From Streptomyces endocoffeicus (GTDB lineage Bacteria > Actinomycetota > Actinomycetes > Streptomycetales > Streptomycetaceae), in assembly GCF_016741935.1 (NCBI RefSeq), contig NZ_JAERRG010000010.1, forward strand, positions 62,001 through 126,000: 64,000 nt of DNA, given 5' to 3'. A model generated the notes under the pieces. The model worked only from the letters and a program-made list of their open reading frames with translations, was not told the DNA's origin and did no database searches. The position numbers and the translations under genes were made by a program. Position 1 is the first letter of the stretch; each line of letters opens with the position of its first letter. This document shows positions 36,990 to 44,817 of the stretch, in pieces.

Positions 36990-37424
36990 GTGGTGAAGCG
37001 GGTGGTCGAGTACCGCATCGACCGGCGCAGTGGCATCGCCACCTATCTGCAGATCGTCCAGCAGACCAAGCAGGCGCTCCGCCTCGGACTGCTGGAGCCC
37101 GGGGACCGGCTGCCCACGGCCAAGGAGGTCGTCGCGGCCACCGCCATCAACCCCAACACCGTCCTGAAGGCGTACCGCGAGCTGGAGCGCGAAGGGCTGG
37201 TCGAGCCCCGGCCGGGCCTCGGCACCTTCGTCCGCCGGTCGCTGGCACGGCCCGGCGCCGCCGCGGACTCACCGCTGCGCGCGGAGCTCGCCGACTGGAC
37301 CGACCGGGCCCGCGCCGCCGGGCTCGACCGCGAGGACGTGACGGCGCTGGTGGCCTCCGTCCTCGAAGAGCGCTTCGGCAAGACCGCCGCCCCCGGCGAG
37401 CGTGGACACGAGGAGAACGGGTGA
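36990..37424 (+). CDS. GntR family regulator, YtrA subfamily
   Basis: This 144-residue regulator has an N-terminal winged helix (about residues 8-80: GIATYLQIVQQTKQALRLG, LPTAKEVVAATAINPNTVLKAYREL, REGLVEPRPGLGTFV) and only a short helical C-terminal dimerisation region, with no ligand-binding FCD or UTRA domain. That is the YtrA layout, in which the gene heads an ABC transporter operon. It overlaps the ATPase gene by four bases. Three GTG codons (36990, 36993, 37002) could be the start. Confidence 0.88.
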   Translation: MVKRVVEYRIDRRSGIATYLQIVQQTKQALRLGLLEPGDRLPTAKEVVAATAINPNTVLKAYRELEREGLVEPRPGLGTFVRRSLARPGAAADSPLRAELADWTDRARAAGLDREDVTALVASVLEERFGKTAAPGERGHEENG

Positions 37425-38353
37425 CCGACGAGATCGACGCGTCCGGCGCGCTGGAGGCGTCCGGGCTGGGCAAGAAGTACCGACGCGGCTGGGCCCTGAG
37501 AGATGTCGCCTTCCGGCTGCCCGCCGGGCGGATCTGCGCCCTGGTGGGCCCCAACGGCTCCGGCAAGAGCACCCTGCTGTCCCTCGCCGCCGGTCTGCTG
37601 ACCCCGACCACCGGCACCCTGCGGGTCTTCGGCCGGCCCGCCTCCGACCCCGGCATCCGCGAGCGCATCGCCTTCGTCGCCCAGGACAAGCCGCTCTACC
37701 CGCGCTTCTCCGTGGCCGACACCCTGCGCCTGGGCCGGGAGCTCAACCCCCGCTGGGACCAGAAGGCCGCCGAACAGGTGGTGGCGGAGGCCGATGTGCC
37801 GCTGTCCGCCCGCGTCGGCTCGCTCTCCGGTGGCCAGCGCACCTGTGTGGCCCTCGCCCTCGCCCTCGGCAAGCGCGCCGATCTGCTGCTCCTGGACGAG
37901 CCGATGGCCGACCAGGACCCGCTGCGCCGCCGCCGGATGATGGGCGCCCTGATGGCCGAGGCCGCCGAGCGCGGCACCGGCGTGGTCATCTCCACCCATG
38001 TGCTCGCCGAACTCGACGGCGTCTGCGACTACCTGCTGCTGATGGGCGGCGGCCGGATTCGCCTGGCGGGCGAGGCGGACACCATCCAGGCCGCCCACCG
38101 CCTGGTCACCGGCCCGAGCGCGACCGGCGGCGGAACACCGGAGGCGCTCGCCCGCCACACCGTGGTCGAGACCCGTACGACGGGCCGTCAGCTCACCGCC
38201 CTGATACGCCCGGAGGGCACCCCGGCCGGGGACGGCTGGATCGTCACCGAACCCTCCCTCGAGGACGTCCTGCTCGGCTATCTGGGCGCTCCCGACGCCC
38301 CGCCGATGTTCACGGCCGAAGCGCGCGCGACCGTTACGGAGGTAGGGGCATGA
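37421..38353 (+). CDS. ABC transporter ATP-binding protein
   Basis: This 310-residue ATPase has Walker A GPNGSGKST, signature LSGGQRTCVALAL, Walker B LLLLDEPMADQDP and the H-loop STHVLAEL, followed by a C-terminal accessory domain of about 90 residues common in YtrB/CcmA-type exporters. Together with the following membrane protein it would form an ABC-2 type exporter controlled by the upstream GntR protein. Substrate unknown; related systems respond to cell-wall-active compounds. Confidence 0.92.
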   Translation: MTDEIDASGALEASGLGKKYRRGWALRDVAFRLPAGRICALVGPNGSGKSTLLSLAAGLLTPTTGTLRVFGRPASDPGIRERIAFVAQDKPLYPRFSVADTLRLGRELNPRWDQKAAEQVVAEADVPLSARVGSLSGGQRTCVALALALGKRADLLLLDEPMADQDPLRRRRMMGALMAEAAERGTGVVISTHVLAELDGVCDYLLLMGGGRIRLAGEADTIQAAHRLVTGPSATGGGTPEALARHTVVETRTTGRQLTALIRPEGTPAGDGWIVTEPSLEDVLLGYLGAPDAPPMFTAEARATVTEVGA

Positions 38354-39408
38354 GCTCGATCGGCATACGGATCCGGGTGCCCGGCGCACGGCTCCGCGCC
38401 CGAGGTCTGGTGTGGCTGGTGGCGCGCCAGCACCGCGCCGCCCTGTGGGCGGGCCTGGCCGTGGTCGTGGCGATCGCCGCGTACATCGTCTGGCAACGCG
38501 CCGAGATGGTCGGCTATATGCGGGCGCACGACATCCTGGGCTGCGCGGACTGGGACGCGGAAGCGCTCTGCCACGGCAGGGAGATCAGCCCCCAGGAGGG
38601 GACCAACCCGACGGCCGAAGCGTTCCGCCACCTCATGGACACCTACCGCACACCGCTGCTCAACACCGGACGGCTGCTCATCGCGCTGCCCGTGCTGATC
38701 GGCGTCTTCGTCGGCGCGCCGCTGTTCGCCCGGGAGCTGGAGACGGGCACCCACCAGGTGGTGTGGACCCAGTCCGTCGGCAGGACCCGCTGGCTCATCG
38801 CCAAACTCGCGCTCCCGCTCGTCGCCGTCACGGCGGGCACCGCGGTCCTCGCGGTCCTCTACACCTGGTGGTGGCGGGCGGCCCGGATCCAGTTCCAGGA
38901 CATCGCCTGGGGCACCGCCGTACCGTTCGACGCGACCGGCCCGGCGGCGGTCGCCCTCGCCCCGCTGTCCTTCCTCCTCGGCGCCGCGGCCGGGCTGCTG
39001 CTGCGGCGCACCGTGCCCGCCATGGTGGTCACGCTGGGGGCCACCGCCGGTGTCCAGTACGGGCTGGACGCCCTGCGTCCCCATCTGATGACGCCACGGA
39101 CGATCGTCTCCGCCCTCTCCGAGGACACCTCCCCTCAGGTCTACGTCAACGCGTGGCGTGGCATGGGCAACGGCTATCTGAGCCGGTCCGGGGCGAAGAT
39201 CCCCCTGGACAGCTGCTCGTCCGCCACCGGCGCGCACGGCTGGGAACGCTGCTTCGCCCGGCTCGGCGCCACCAAGAGGTGGTACGAGGAGCTGCACCCG
39301 GCGAGCCACTACTGGCCCATGCAGTGGATGCAGGCCGGGATCTGCCTGGCCGCGGCCGTCGCGCTCGCCGCCCTCTGCCTGTGGTGGATCGGCCGCAGAA
39401 GGGCCTGA
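38350..39408 (+). CDS. ABC-2-like transporter permease
   Basis: This 352-residue membrane protein shows a helix near residues 31-50 (AALWAGLAVVVAIAAYIVW), an external loop with GCADWDAEALC, then helices at about 115-135 (LLIALPVLIGVFVGAPLFA), 155-180, 200-225 and a C-terminal one (GICLAAAVALAALCLWWIG). FARELETGTHQVVWTQSVGRTRWL resembles the conserved segment of ABC-2 permeases. The ATG overlaps the ATPase stop. It is the third gene of the GntR-controlled operon. Confidence 0.85.
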   Translation: MSSIGIRIRVPGARLRARGLVWLVARQHRAALWAGLAVVVAIAAYIVWQRAEMVGYMRAHDILGCADWDAEALCHGREISPQEGTNPTAEAFRHLMDTYRTPLLNTGRLLIALPVLIGVFVGAPLFARELETGTHQVVWTQSVGRTRWLIAKLALPLVAVTAGTAVLAVLYTWWWRAARIQFQDIAWGTAVPFDATGPAAVALAPLSFLLGAAAGLLLRRTVPAMVVTLGATAGVQYGLDALRPHLMTPRTIVSALSEDTSPQVYVNAWRGMGNGYLSRSGAKIPLDSCSSATGAHGWERCFARLGATKRWYEELHPASHYWPMQWMQAGICLAAAVALAALCLWWIGRRRA

Positions 39409-39465
39409 CCGGCGCCACTTCCCTCCACCAGCAGCCCTTCCGCTCCGATCGGAGTTGCCCCTCCC

Positions 39466-40962
39466 ATGGCCGTCTCGCCTGCCCTCGACACCGCCGGGGC
39501 TGCCCCGCGCGCCCGCCCGGCGCCCCCGGACCCGGTGTCCCGCCGCACCGGGCGTACCGGGCGCGCCGCCGTCGGGCTCGTTCCGGCCGGGCTGGCGCTG
39601 GCGCTCGGGCTGTGGGGGATCCGCCGCGAGAACAGCATGTGGCGGGACGAGTCGACGACGTATCAGGTCGCCCACCGAAGCGTCGCCGACATCTGGCATC
39701 TGCTCGGCCAGGCCGATGTCGCCCACGGTCTGTACTACCTGATCATGCATGGCGTCTTCGCCCTCTGGGACGGCGGTCTCGTCGCCCTCCGGCTCCCCTC
39801 GGTGCTGGCCATGGCCGCCGCGGCCGCCGGGGTCGGACTGCTCGGGCGGCGGCTCGCGGGGGCACGCGCCGGACTCGCCGCCGGGCTGGTCTTCCCGCTG
39901 TTCCCGGCGGTGCAGCGGTACGCACAGGAGGGGCGGTCCTACGCCCTGGTCTGCGCCGCCGTCGTCGCGGCCACGCATCTGCTGCTGAGCGCCGTGGCCA
40001 GGCCCCGCAAACGCACCTGGGCCGGATACGCCGCCGTCGCGGCGCTGGCCTGTCTGCTGCACGAGTTCGCGATCCTGGCCGTCGCCGCACACGGCGTCGC
40101 GCTGTACCGGGCCCGGGTGGGTGCGCGCTTCGGCTGGGCGTGGGGGCAGTCGGCCTCCGTGGTGGCCCTGGTGCTGGCGCCGCTGGTGATCGTCAGTCAG
40201 CAGCAGGCGGCGCTGGTCGGCTGGATCTCCCCGCCGGGCCCGCCCGAACTGCTCGGCTTCGGCGTCATCGCCCTGGCGGGCCTCGGCTGCGCCCGGGGAC
40301 CGCTGCCCGCGCACGGGCCCGTCCCGCTGCGCGACCTCGCGCTCGCGCTGCTGATCCTGCCCCCGGCCGCGCTGCTGGCGGTGTCGTATCTCCATCCGCT
40401 CTACGTCGACCGGTATGTGCTCTACGCCTACGCCGGTCTCGCGCTGCTGATCGGGGCCCGGCTGGACGCGCTGTCGCGCACCGTCGCCGCCCCCCGCGCG
40501 CTGGCCGGAGGGCTGGCGGTGGCCACCGTGGCGGCCCTGCTGCCGTACTCCCTCCAGCTGCGGACCCCGGAGAGCCGGCTCGACGACCCCCTCGCGGCCG
40601 CACGCTCCGTACGGGAGCTGAGCCGGCCCGGCGACGGGGTGCTCTTCCTGCCCGCCCGGCGCCGGGAGCCGATCATGTCCAGCCCGGGGGACTTCCGGGG
40701 CCTGCGGGAGCTGGCGCTGGCCCGGCCCGCGATCCCCTCGGGCACGCTGCACGGCATCGAGCTGCCCGCACCGCTGATCAGGGCCCGGATGCTGACGGCC
40801 GGGCGGATCGTGACGGTGAACGACCCGCCCGGCCAGCCGCTGGACGACACCCCTCAGGAGCGGATGAAACGGGAGGTGCTCGCGGAACACTTCCACCGAT
40901 GCGCCGTCAGGGATGTCACCGGGATGCGGATCGTGCTCTACGGGCGCGCGGGGAAGTGCTGA
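39466..40962 (+). CDS. GT39/mannosyltransferase-like polytopic membrane protein
   Basis: This 498-residue protein has about ten hydrophobic spans and the GT-C type acidic motif in the first external loop (MWRDESTTYQVAHRS, Asp-Glu), followed by HGLYYLIMHGVFALW. Such proteins use polyprenyl-phosphate sugars outside the membrane. The C-terminal 90 residues are a soluble domain. It starts 57 bases after the ABC permease and could be part of that operon, though its own start lacks a strong ribosome site. Acceptor unknown. Confidence 0.8.
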   Translation: MAVSPALDTAGAAPRARPAPPDPVSRRTGRTGRAAVGLVPAGLALALGLWGIRRENSMWRDESTTYQVAHRSVADIWHLLGQADVAHGLYYLIMHGVFALWDGGLVALRLPSVLAMAAAAAGVGLLGRRLAGARAGLAAGLVFPLFPAVQRYAQEGRSYALVCAAVVAATHLLLSAVARPRKRTWAGYAAVAALACLLHEFAILAVAAHGVALYRARVGARFGWAWGQSASVVALVLAPLVIVSQQQAALVGWISPPGPPELLGFGVIALAGLGCARGPLPAHGPVPLRDLALALLILPPAALLAVSYLHPLYVDRYVLYAYAGLALLIGARLDALSRTVAAPRALAGGLAVATVAALLPYSLQLRTPESRLDDPLAAARSVRELSRPGDGVLFLPARRREPIMSSPGDFRGLRELALARPAIPSGTLHGIELPAPLIRARMLTAGRIVTVNDPPGQPLDDTPQERMKREVLAEHFHRCAVRDVTGMRIVLYGRAGKC

Positions 40963-40978
40963 ACACTGCCGGGCGCGG

Positions 40979-41452
40979 TCAGCCCTCGTGCTCCACCAGC
41001 CGGGCCGGGAAGCCGCCCGTGGCGACCGGGCCCCAGCGCTCGGGGGTGACCCGGATCAGCGACTTGCCCTGCTTGCGCATCGCCTCGCGGTACTCGTCCC
41101 AGTCCGGGTGCTCGCCCGCGATATTGCGGTAGTACTCGACCAGCGGCTCGACGGACTCCGGGGTGTCGATCACCTCGGCGGTGCCGTCGATCTGCACCCA
41201 CGGGCCGTTCCATTCGTCGGACAGCACGACGAGGCTCACGGCGGGGTCGCGCTTGGCGTTGCGCACCTTGGCGCGCTCGGGGTAAGTGGACATGACGATC
41301 CGGCCGGAGTCGTCGACTCCGCAGGTCAGCGGGGACGCCTGGGGCGAGCCATCCGTCCGGCGGGTCATCAGCAGCGCACGGTGGCGCGGGCGTACGAACT
41401 CCAGCAGCTCGTCGAGGCCGACTTGGGTGTTGGTGGCGATGGAGGGGCTCAT
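40979..41452 (-). CDS. PPOX-class F420-dependent oxidoreductase
   Basis: This 157-residue split-barrel flavin/F420-binding protein carries RPRHRALLMTRRTDGSPQASPL at the N-terminus, NAKRDPAVSLVVLSDEWNGPWVQIDGTAEV in the middle, and the C-terminal SLIRVTPERWGPV. This is the pyridoxamine 5'-phosphate oxidase-like fold of the TIGR03618 type, usually F420-dependent in actinomycetes. ATG 41452 (MSPSIATN) is preferred over an upstream in-frame ATG because GGAGCG-like sequence and conservation begin there. Substrate unknown. Confidence 0.82.
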   Translation of the reverse strand: MSPSIATNTQVGLDELLEFVRPRHRALLMTRRTDGSPQASPLTCGVDDSGRIVMSTYPERAKVRNAKRDPAVSLVVLSDEWNGPWVQIDGTAEVIDTPESVEPLVEYYRNIAGEHPDWDEYREAMRKQGKSLIRVTPERWGPVATGGFPARLVEHEG

Positions 41453-41534
41453 GCAGGCGAGCGTACGACGTCGAGCGCACTCCAAGGCCGTAGGGCCACG
41501 GCCCGGCCCGGCGTCAGGTGTCAGGTGTCAGGTG

Positions 41535-42422
41535 TCAGGTGTCGCACTCCAGCACCGTACGGCACAGCCCGCAGCGGGCCCGCAGCCGCCCGCGTACCGG
41601 GACCCGGATGCGCTGACGGCAGGTCGGGCAGGGGAAGGAGACGCTCAGCGGAGGGCCCGCGTCGAAGGCGTAGTCGCCTCCGGTGGGGGAGGGATGGCCG
41701 GACTGGGCCGACCGGCGGTCCTTGGCGTAGCGGCGGCGGCCGGTCCAGCCGGCCGCGGTGAGCGGCGGCCGGGCCTGTTCGCGGCGGGCCAGCTCCAGCC
41801 CCTTGGCGTACGCCTCGTACGCCTGCGGAGAGGTGAACCAGGGGGAGGGGTCCTCAGCGAAGAGCAGCGCCCGCATGGCCAGGACGTAGCCGAACTCCTC
41901 CGGCGTCAGATAGCCCAGTTTCTGGCTGGAAACCGAGTCCTGGCGGTAGGCGTCGAGCAGCAACCAGCCCGTGCCGAGATAGGCGGCTGTGGTGTCGGTG
42001 AGGATTTCGTTGTCGCGTGTGCCGGGGAACGACAGGTCCAGGCGGTGCAGATACACATGCGTGACCTCGTGGGCCAGGGCCGCGCCGATGTCCCTGCGGT
42101 GGGTCTTGAAGCGGGAGTTGAGCTCGATGAAGTACTCCGGGCCCGCGGCCAGCTCCACGTTTCCCGCGTGCCGCATCTCCCGGAAGCTCACGATCATCCG
42201 GGCGTCCGGCAGCCGCAGGTGCTGCACCATGACCCGGGCCACCCGCTGTACGCCCAGGTAGAGGTCGTCCTGGTCGGCGAAGGCCACATCGCCGGGGACC
42301 ACGCTGAGCCCGAAGGTGTCCACCGTGTCGCGGGACAGTCGGTGGTAGAGCGCGGTGATCGCGGCCCGGACGGTGTCCAGGTGGGGATAGCCGTGCTCGA
42401 TGTCGCTGCCCGGTGCCGCCAC
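41535..42422 (-). CDS. HExxH metallopeptidase-like protein with C-terminal zinc ribbon
   Basis: This 295-residue protein contains HEVTH at residues 118-122 in the helix AALAHEVTHVYLHR, followed 20 residues on by EILTDTTAAYLGTG, whose Glu/Asp could be the third zinc ligand (gluzincin-like). Near the C-terminus (about 263-293) there are two CxxC knuckles, CPTCRQRIRVPV and CGLCRTVLEC, that form a zinc ribbon. There is no signal peptide, so it is probably cytoplasmic. I do not recognise a named family; protease activity is inferred from the motif. Confidence 0.75.
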   Translation of the reverse strand: MAAPGSDIEHGYPHLDTVRAAITALYHRLSRDTVDTFGLSVVPGDVAFADQDDLYLGVQRVARVMVQHLRLPDARMIVSFREMRHAGNVELAAGPEYFIELNSRFKTHRRDIGAALAHEVTHVYLHRLDLSFPGTRDNEILTDTTAAYLGTGWLLLDAYRQDSVSSQKLGYLTPEEFGYVLAMRALLFAEDPSPWFTSPQAYEAYAKGLELARREQARPPLTAAGWTGRRRYAKDRRSAQSGHPSPTGGDYAFDAGPPLSVSFPCPTCRQRIRVPVRGRLRARCGLCRTVLECDT

Positions 42423-42686
42423 GCCGTCACCCCGTGCCCGTCGCCAGCCGTGCGCCCTGTCTCACATCAACCTTACGGTCGTTCGGCGGGGCAGTGGGTA
42501 GGCCGCGCTGGCTGGAAACCGACCCTTGTCACCCCGTTCACCCGGTCCACATAATCACAGGGCGTTTTACCGGCTCATCCACGGGATTTCGGAGAGGTTT
42601 CCGGATTTTTGTCACGTGGCGGAGCCGCGAATCGATGCTTGGCATGAGCCTGACATGCCTCGAACCCCCCACGAAAGGACAGTCCG

Positions 42687-43484
42687 TTGCGGAACACGCT
42701 GAAGCACATCAAGAGAGCCTCGGCCCTCGGCGCGGTCGCCCTCACCGCCTTCAGCCTCACCCCCGGCAGCGCCAACGCCCAGCCCACCGGCCCCGAGCCG
42801 AGCCCCTCCGTGGTCGGCGGCACCCGCGCCGCGCAGGGCGAATTCCCCTTCATGGTCCGGCTCTCCATGGGCTGTGGCGGCGCCCTCTACACCCAGGACA
42901 TAGTCCTCACCGCCGCCCACTGTGTGGACGGCTCCGGCGCCAACACCTCCATCACGGCCACCGCGGGCGTCGTGGACCTCCAGAGCTCGAGCGCCGTCAA
43001 GGTCAAGTCCACCCGGGTGCTCCAGGCCCCCGGCTACAACGGCACCGGCAAGGACTGGGCGCTCATCAAGCTCGCCAAGCCGATCAACCAGCCCACCCTG
43101 AAGATCGCCGAGACCACGGCGTACAACAAGGGCGACTTCACCGTGGCCGGCTGGGGCGCCGCGGTCGAGGGCGGCGGCCAGCAGCGCTACCTGCTGAAGG
43201 CCAGCGTGCCGTTCGTCGACGACGCCACCTGCAAGTCCGCCTACGACGAGCTCGTCACCGGCGAGGAGATCTGCGCCGGGAAGATGGCCGAGGGCGGCGT
43301 GGACACCTGCCAGGGCGACTCCGGCGGCCCCATGTTCCGCAAGGACGACAGCGGCCAGTGGATCCAGGTCGGCATCGTCAGCTGGGGCGAGGGCTGCGCA
43401 CGGCCCGGTAAGCCCGGCGTCTACACCGAGGTGAGCACCTTCGCCAAGGACATCAAGGCGGGCGCCACCCAGCTCGGCGGCTGA
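42687..43484 (+). CDS. sprT: Secreted trypsin-like serine protease (S. griseus trypsin type)
   Basis: A TTG start after GAAAGGA gives a 265-residue preproenzyme: signal peptide to about residue 31 (SANA), a short propeptide, and mature protein beginning VVGGTRAAQGEFPFMVRL. The catalytic triad lies in TAAHC, KDWALIKL and CQGDSGGPMF, and six cysteines form the usual disulfides. The mature sequence is very close to Streptomyces griseus trypsin as I remember it, so the symbol is given by similarity. The 264-base gap upstream holds no other gene. Confidence 0.9.
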   Translation: MRNTLKHIKRASALGAVALTAFSLTPGSANAQPTGPEPSPSVVGGTRAAQGEFPFMVRLSMGCGGALYTQDIVLTAAHCVDGSGANTSITATAGVVDLQSSSAVKVKSTRVLQAPGYNGTGKDWALIKLAKPINQPTLKIAETTAYNKGDFTVAGWGAAVEGGGQQRYLLKASVPFVDDATCKSAYDELVTGEEICAGKMAEGGVDTCQGDSGGPMFRKDDSGQWIQVGIVSWGEGCARPGKPGVYTEVSTFAKDIKAGATQLGG

Positions 43485-43513
43485 CCCCTCCTCAGCATCG
43501 CCTTCGACGGGAA

Positions 43514-43550
43514 CTGACCGGGGCCCGGCCACCGTGCCGGCCCCGGTCAG
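43514..43550 (+). terminator. Terminator hairpin after the trypsin gene
   Basis: CTGACCGGGGCC pairs perfectly with GGCCCCGGTCAG around a 13-base loop, 30 bases after the trypsin stop and facing the convergent VOC gene; it can serve both strands. Confidence 0.75.
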
Positions 43551-43616
43551 CCGTATGGGTTCCCGTACGAGCTCCATCAGCTGAACTCCATCAGCTGAGC
43601 TCCCTCAGCGTCACCG

Positions 43617-44003
43617 TCAGCTCGGTTCCGTCTGTCCGTAGCAGATGCAGAACGGGTGCCCGGCCGGATCGTTGAAGACCCGGAACCCCGAACGCTCCCC
43701 GCCGCTGTCGTGCAGGAACGTCGCCCCGAGCTCGATCAGCTCCCGCTGCGCCCGCTCCGCGTCCGCGCGCGTCTCCACGTCGAAGTCCAGATGGATCTGC
43801 TGCGGGTGGGCCGGGTCCGGCCAGCGCGGCGGCTGGTGGTCCGGCGCCAGCTGAAAGGCCAGCTTACGGCCGTCCTCGGCCGTCAGGGTCGCCCACTCGG
43901 GATCGCTGCCGTCCACCCGCCAGCCCAGGATCTCGCCGTAGAAGGCGGCCAGCGCGGCGGGGTCGGGACAGTCGATGACGGTGCACTGAAGCGTCGCGAT
44001 CAT
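43617..44003 (-). CDS. VOC family (glyoxalase/bleomycin-resistance fold) protein
   Basis: This 128-residue protein has the paired beta-alpha-beta-beta-beta modules of the vicinal oxygen chelate fold: LQCTVIDCPDPAALAAFYGEILGW at the N-terminus, then QQIHLDFDVETRADAERAQRELIELGA, and FRVFNDPAGHPFCICYGQ at the end. Metal-ligand type residues (His in IHLDF, the final Cys/Glu) differ between subfamilies, so the reaction cannot be assigned. Confidence 0.85.
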   Translation of the reverse strand: MIATLQCTVIDCPDPAALAAFYGEILGWRVDGSDPEWATLTAEDGRKLAFQLAPDHQPPRWPDPAHPQQIHLDFDVETRADAERAQRELIELGATFLHDSGGERSGFRVFNDPAGHPFCICYGQTEPS

Positions 44004-44348
44004 GTCGGGACCCTAGCCCGGAACGACTCCCTCCGGAGCGGGCCCGCAGACGAAAGCCGGGCCGGAAGCCGTGGGCAAGCCGGGCCGGAGGCCACCGGGA
44101 AAGTCGGGTCGGAAGTGGAACCTCTCCCCGCCCAGGCGACTCCTCCACGGTGGAGGCGCCGTATTCGGCAGCGGCCCTCCACCAACGACCGCCCCGCCCC
44201 CTTCCGCGCCCCCGTGGGCCGGACCCCAAACCCCCCACAGGGGTCGGGGCGGTCCGGGGCCGACCGAGGGCAGGCCCCGGACGCGGCCGACGCGGGCCGA
44301 AGCACCCCGGGCGGAACCGGGCCCCGGGGAAAAGTACTCTCGGGAGGC

Positions 44349-44738
44349 ATGACGCACAGCATGAGCGACCACACCGCCGGACAGCCGGCGACGCCGGGAG
44401 ACCCCGAGGGGATCGACCCGTCCGTCCTCGACGAGCTGACCCGGTTGCGCGACAGCATCGACAACATCGACGCGGCCGTGGTCCATATGCTCGCCGAGCG
44501 CTTCAAGTGCACCCAGCAGGTCGGCCACCTCAAGGCCGCCCACCGGCTCCCCCCGGCCGATCCGACCCGTGAGGCGCGCCAGATCACCCGGCTGCGGCAG
44601 CTCGCCGAGAGCGCCAAGCTCGACCCCGCCTTCGCCGAGAAGCTGCTCAACTTCATCATCGCCGAGGTCATCCGGCACCACGAGACCATCGCGCGGTCCG
44701 ACAACGGCACCGAGGGGCCCGAGGGCGCACTCCGGTAG
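44349..44738 (+). CDS. Chorismate mutase (AroQ type)
   Basis: This 129-residue all-helical protein rearranges chorismate to prephenate, the entry to Phe and Tyr. It shows LDELTRLRDSIDNIDAAVVHMLAERFKCTQQVGHLKAAH with the substrate-binding Arg and Lys, PPADPTREARQITRLRQLA, and FAEKLLNFIIAEVIRHHE. There is no prephenate dehydratase or dehydrogenase domain and no signal peptide. GGGAGG lies upstream of ATG 44349; ATG 44361 is an alternative. The longer upstream open frame is non-coding. Confidence 0.92.
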   Translation: MTHSMSDHTAGQPATPGDPEGIDPSVLDELTRLRDSIDNIDAAVVHMLAERFKCTQQVGHLKAAHRLPPADPTREARQITRLRQLAESAKLDPAFAEKLLNFIIAEVIRHHETIARSDNGTEGPEGALR

Positions 44739-44817
44739 TGCGCCCGGGCGACTGTCCGCCCCGGGCAACCACTTCCCACCCGTGTCCGGCCCGCCGCACG
44801 TAGGGCAGCATGTCCCC

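Noticed and set aside
38412..41132. Long plus-strand frames of up to 906 codons overlapping the permease and GT39 genes
   Set aside because: Arg/Pro-rich shadow frames; the genes in the correct frame have membrane helices and motifs.
42540..42686. An AdpA-type operator upstream of the trypsin gene
   Set aside because: The nearest match (TGGCATGAGC) breaks the TGGCSNGWWY consensus at the S position; too weak to report, although the S. griseus trypsin gene is known to be under AdpA.
43656..44348. A 231-residue N-terminal extension of chorismate mutase
   Set aside because: The open frame runs antisense over the VOC gene and has Arg/Pro-rich composition; conserved sequence begins after ATG 44349.
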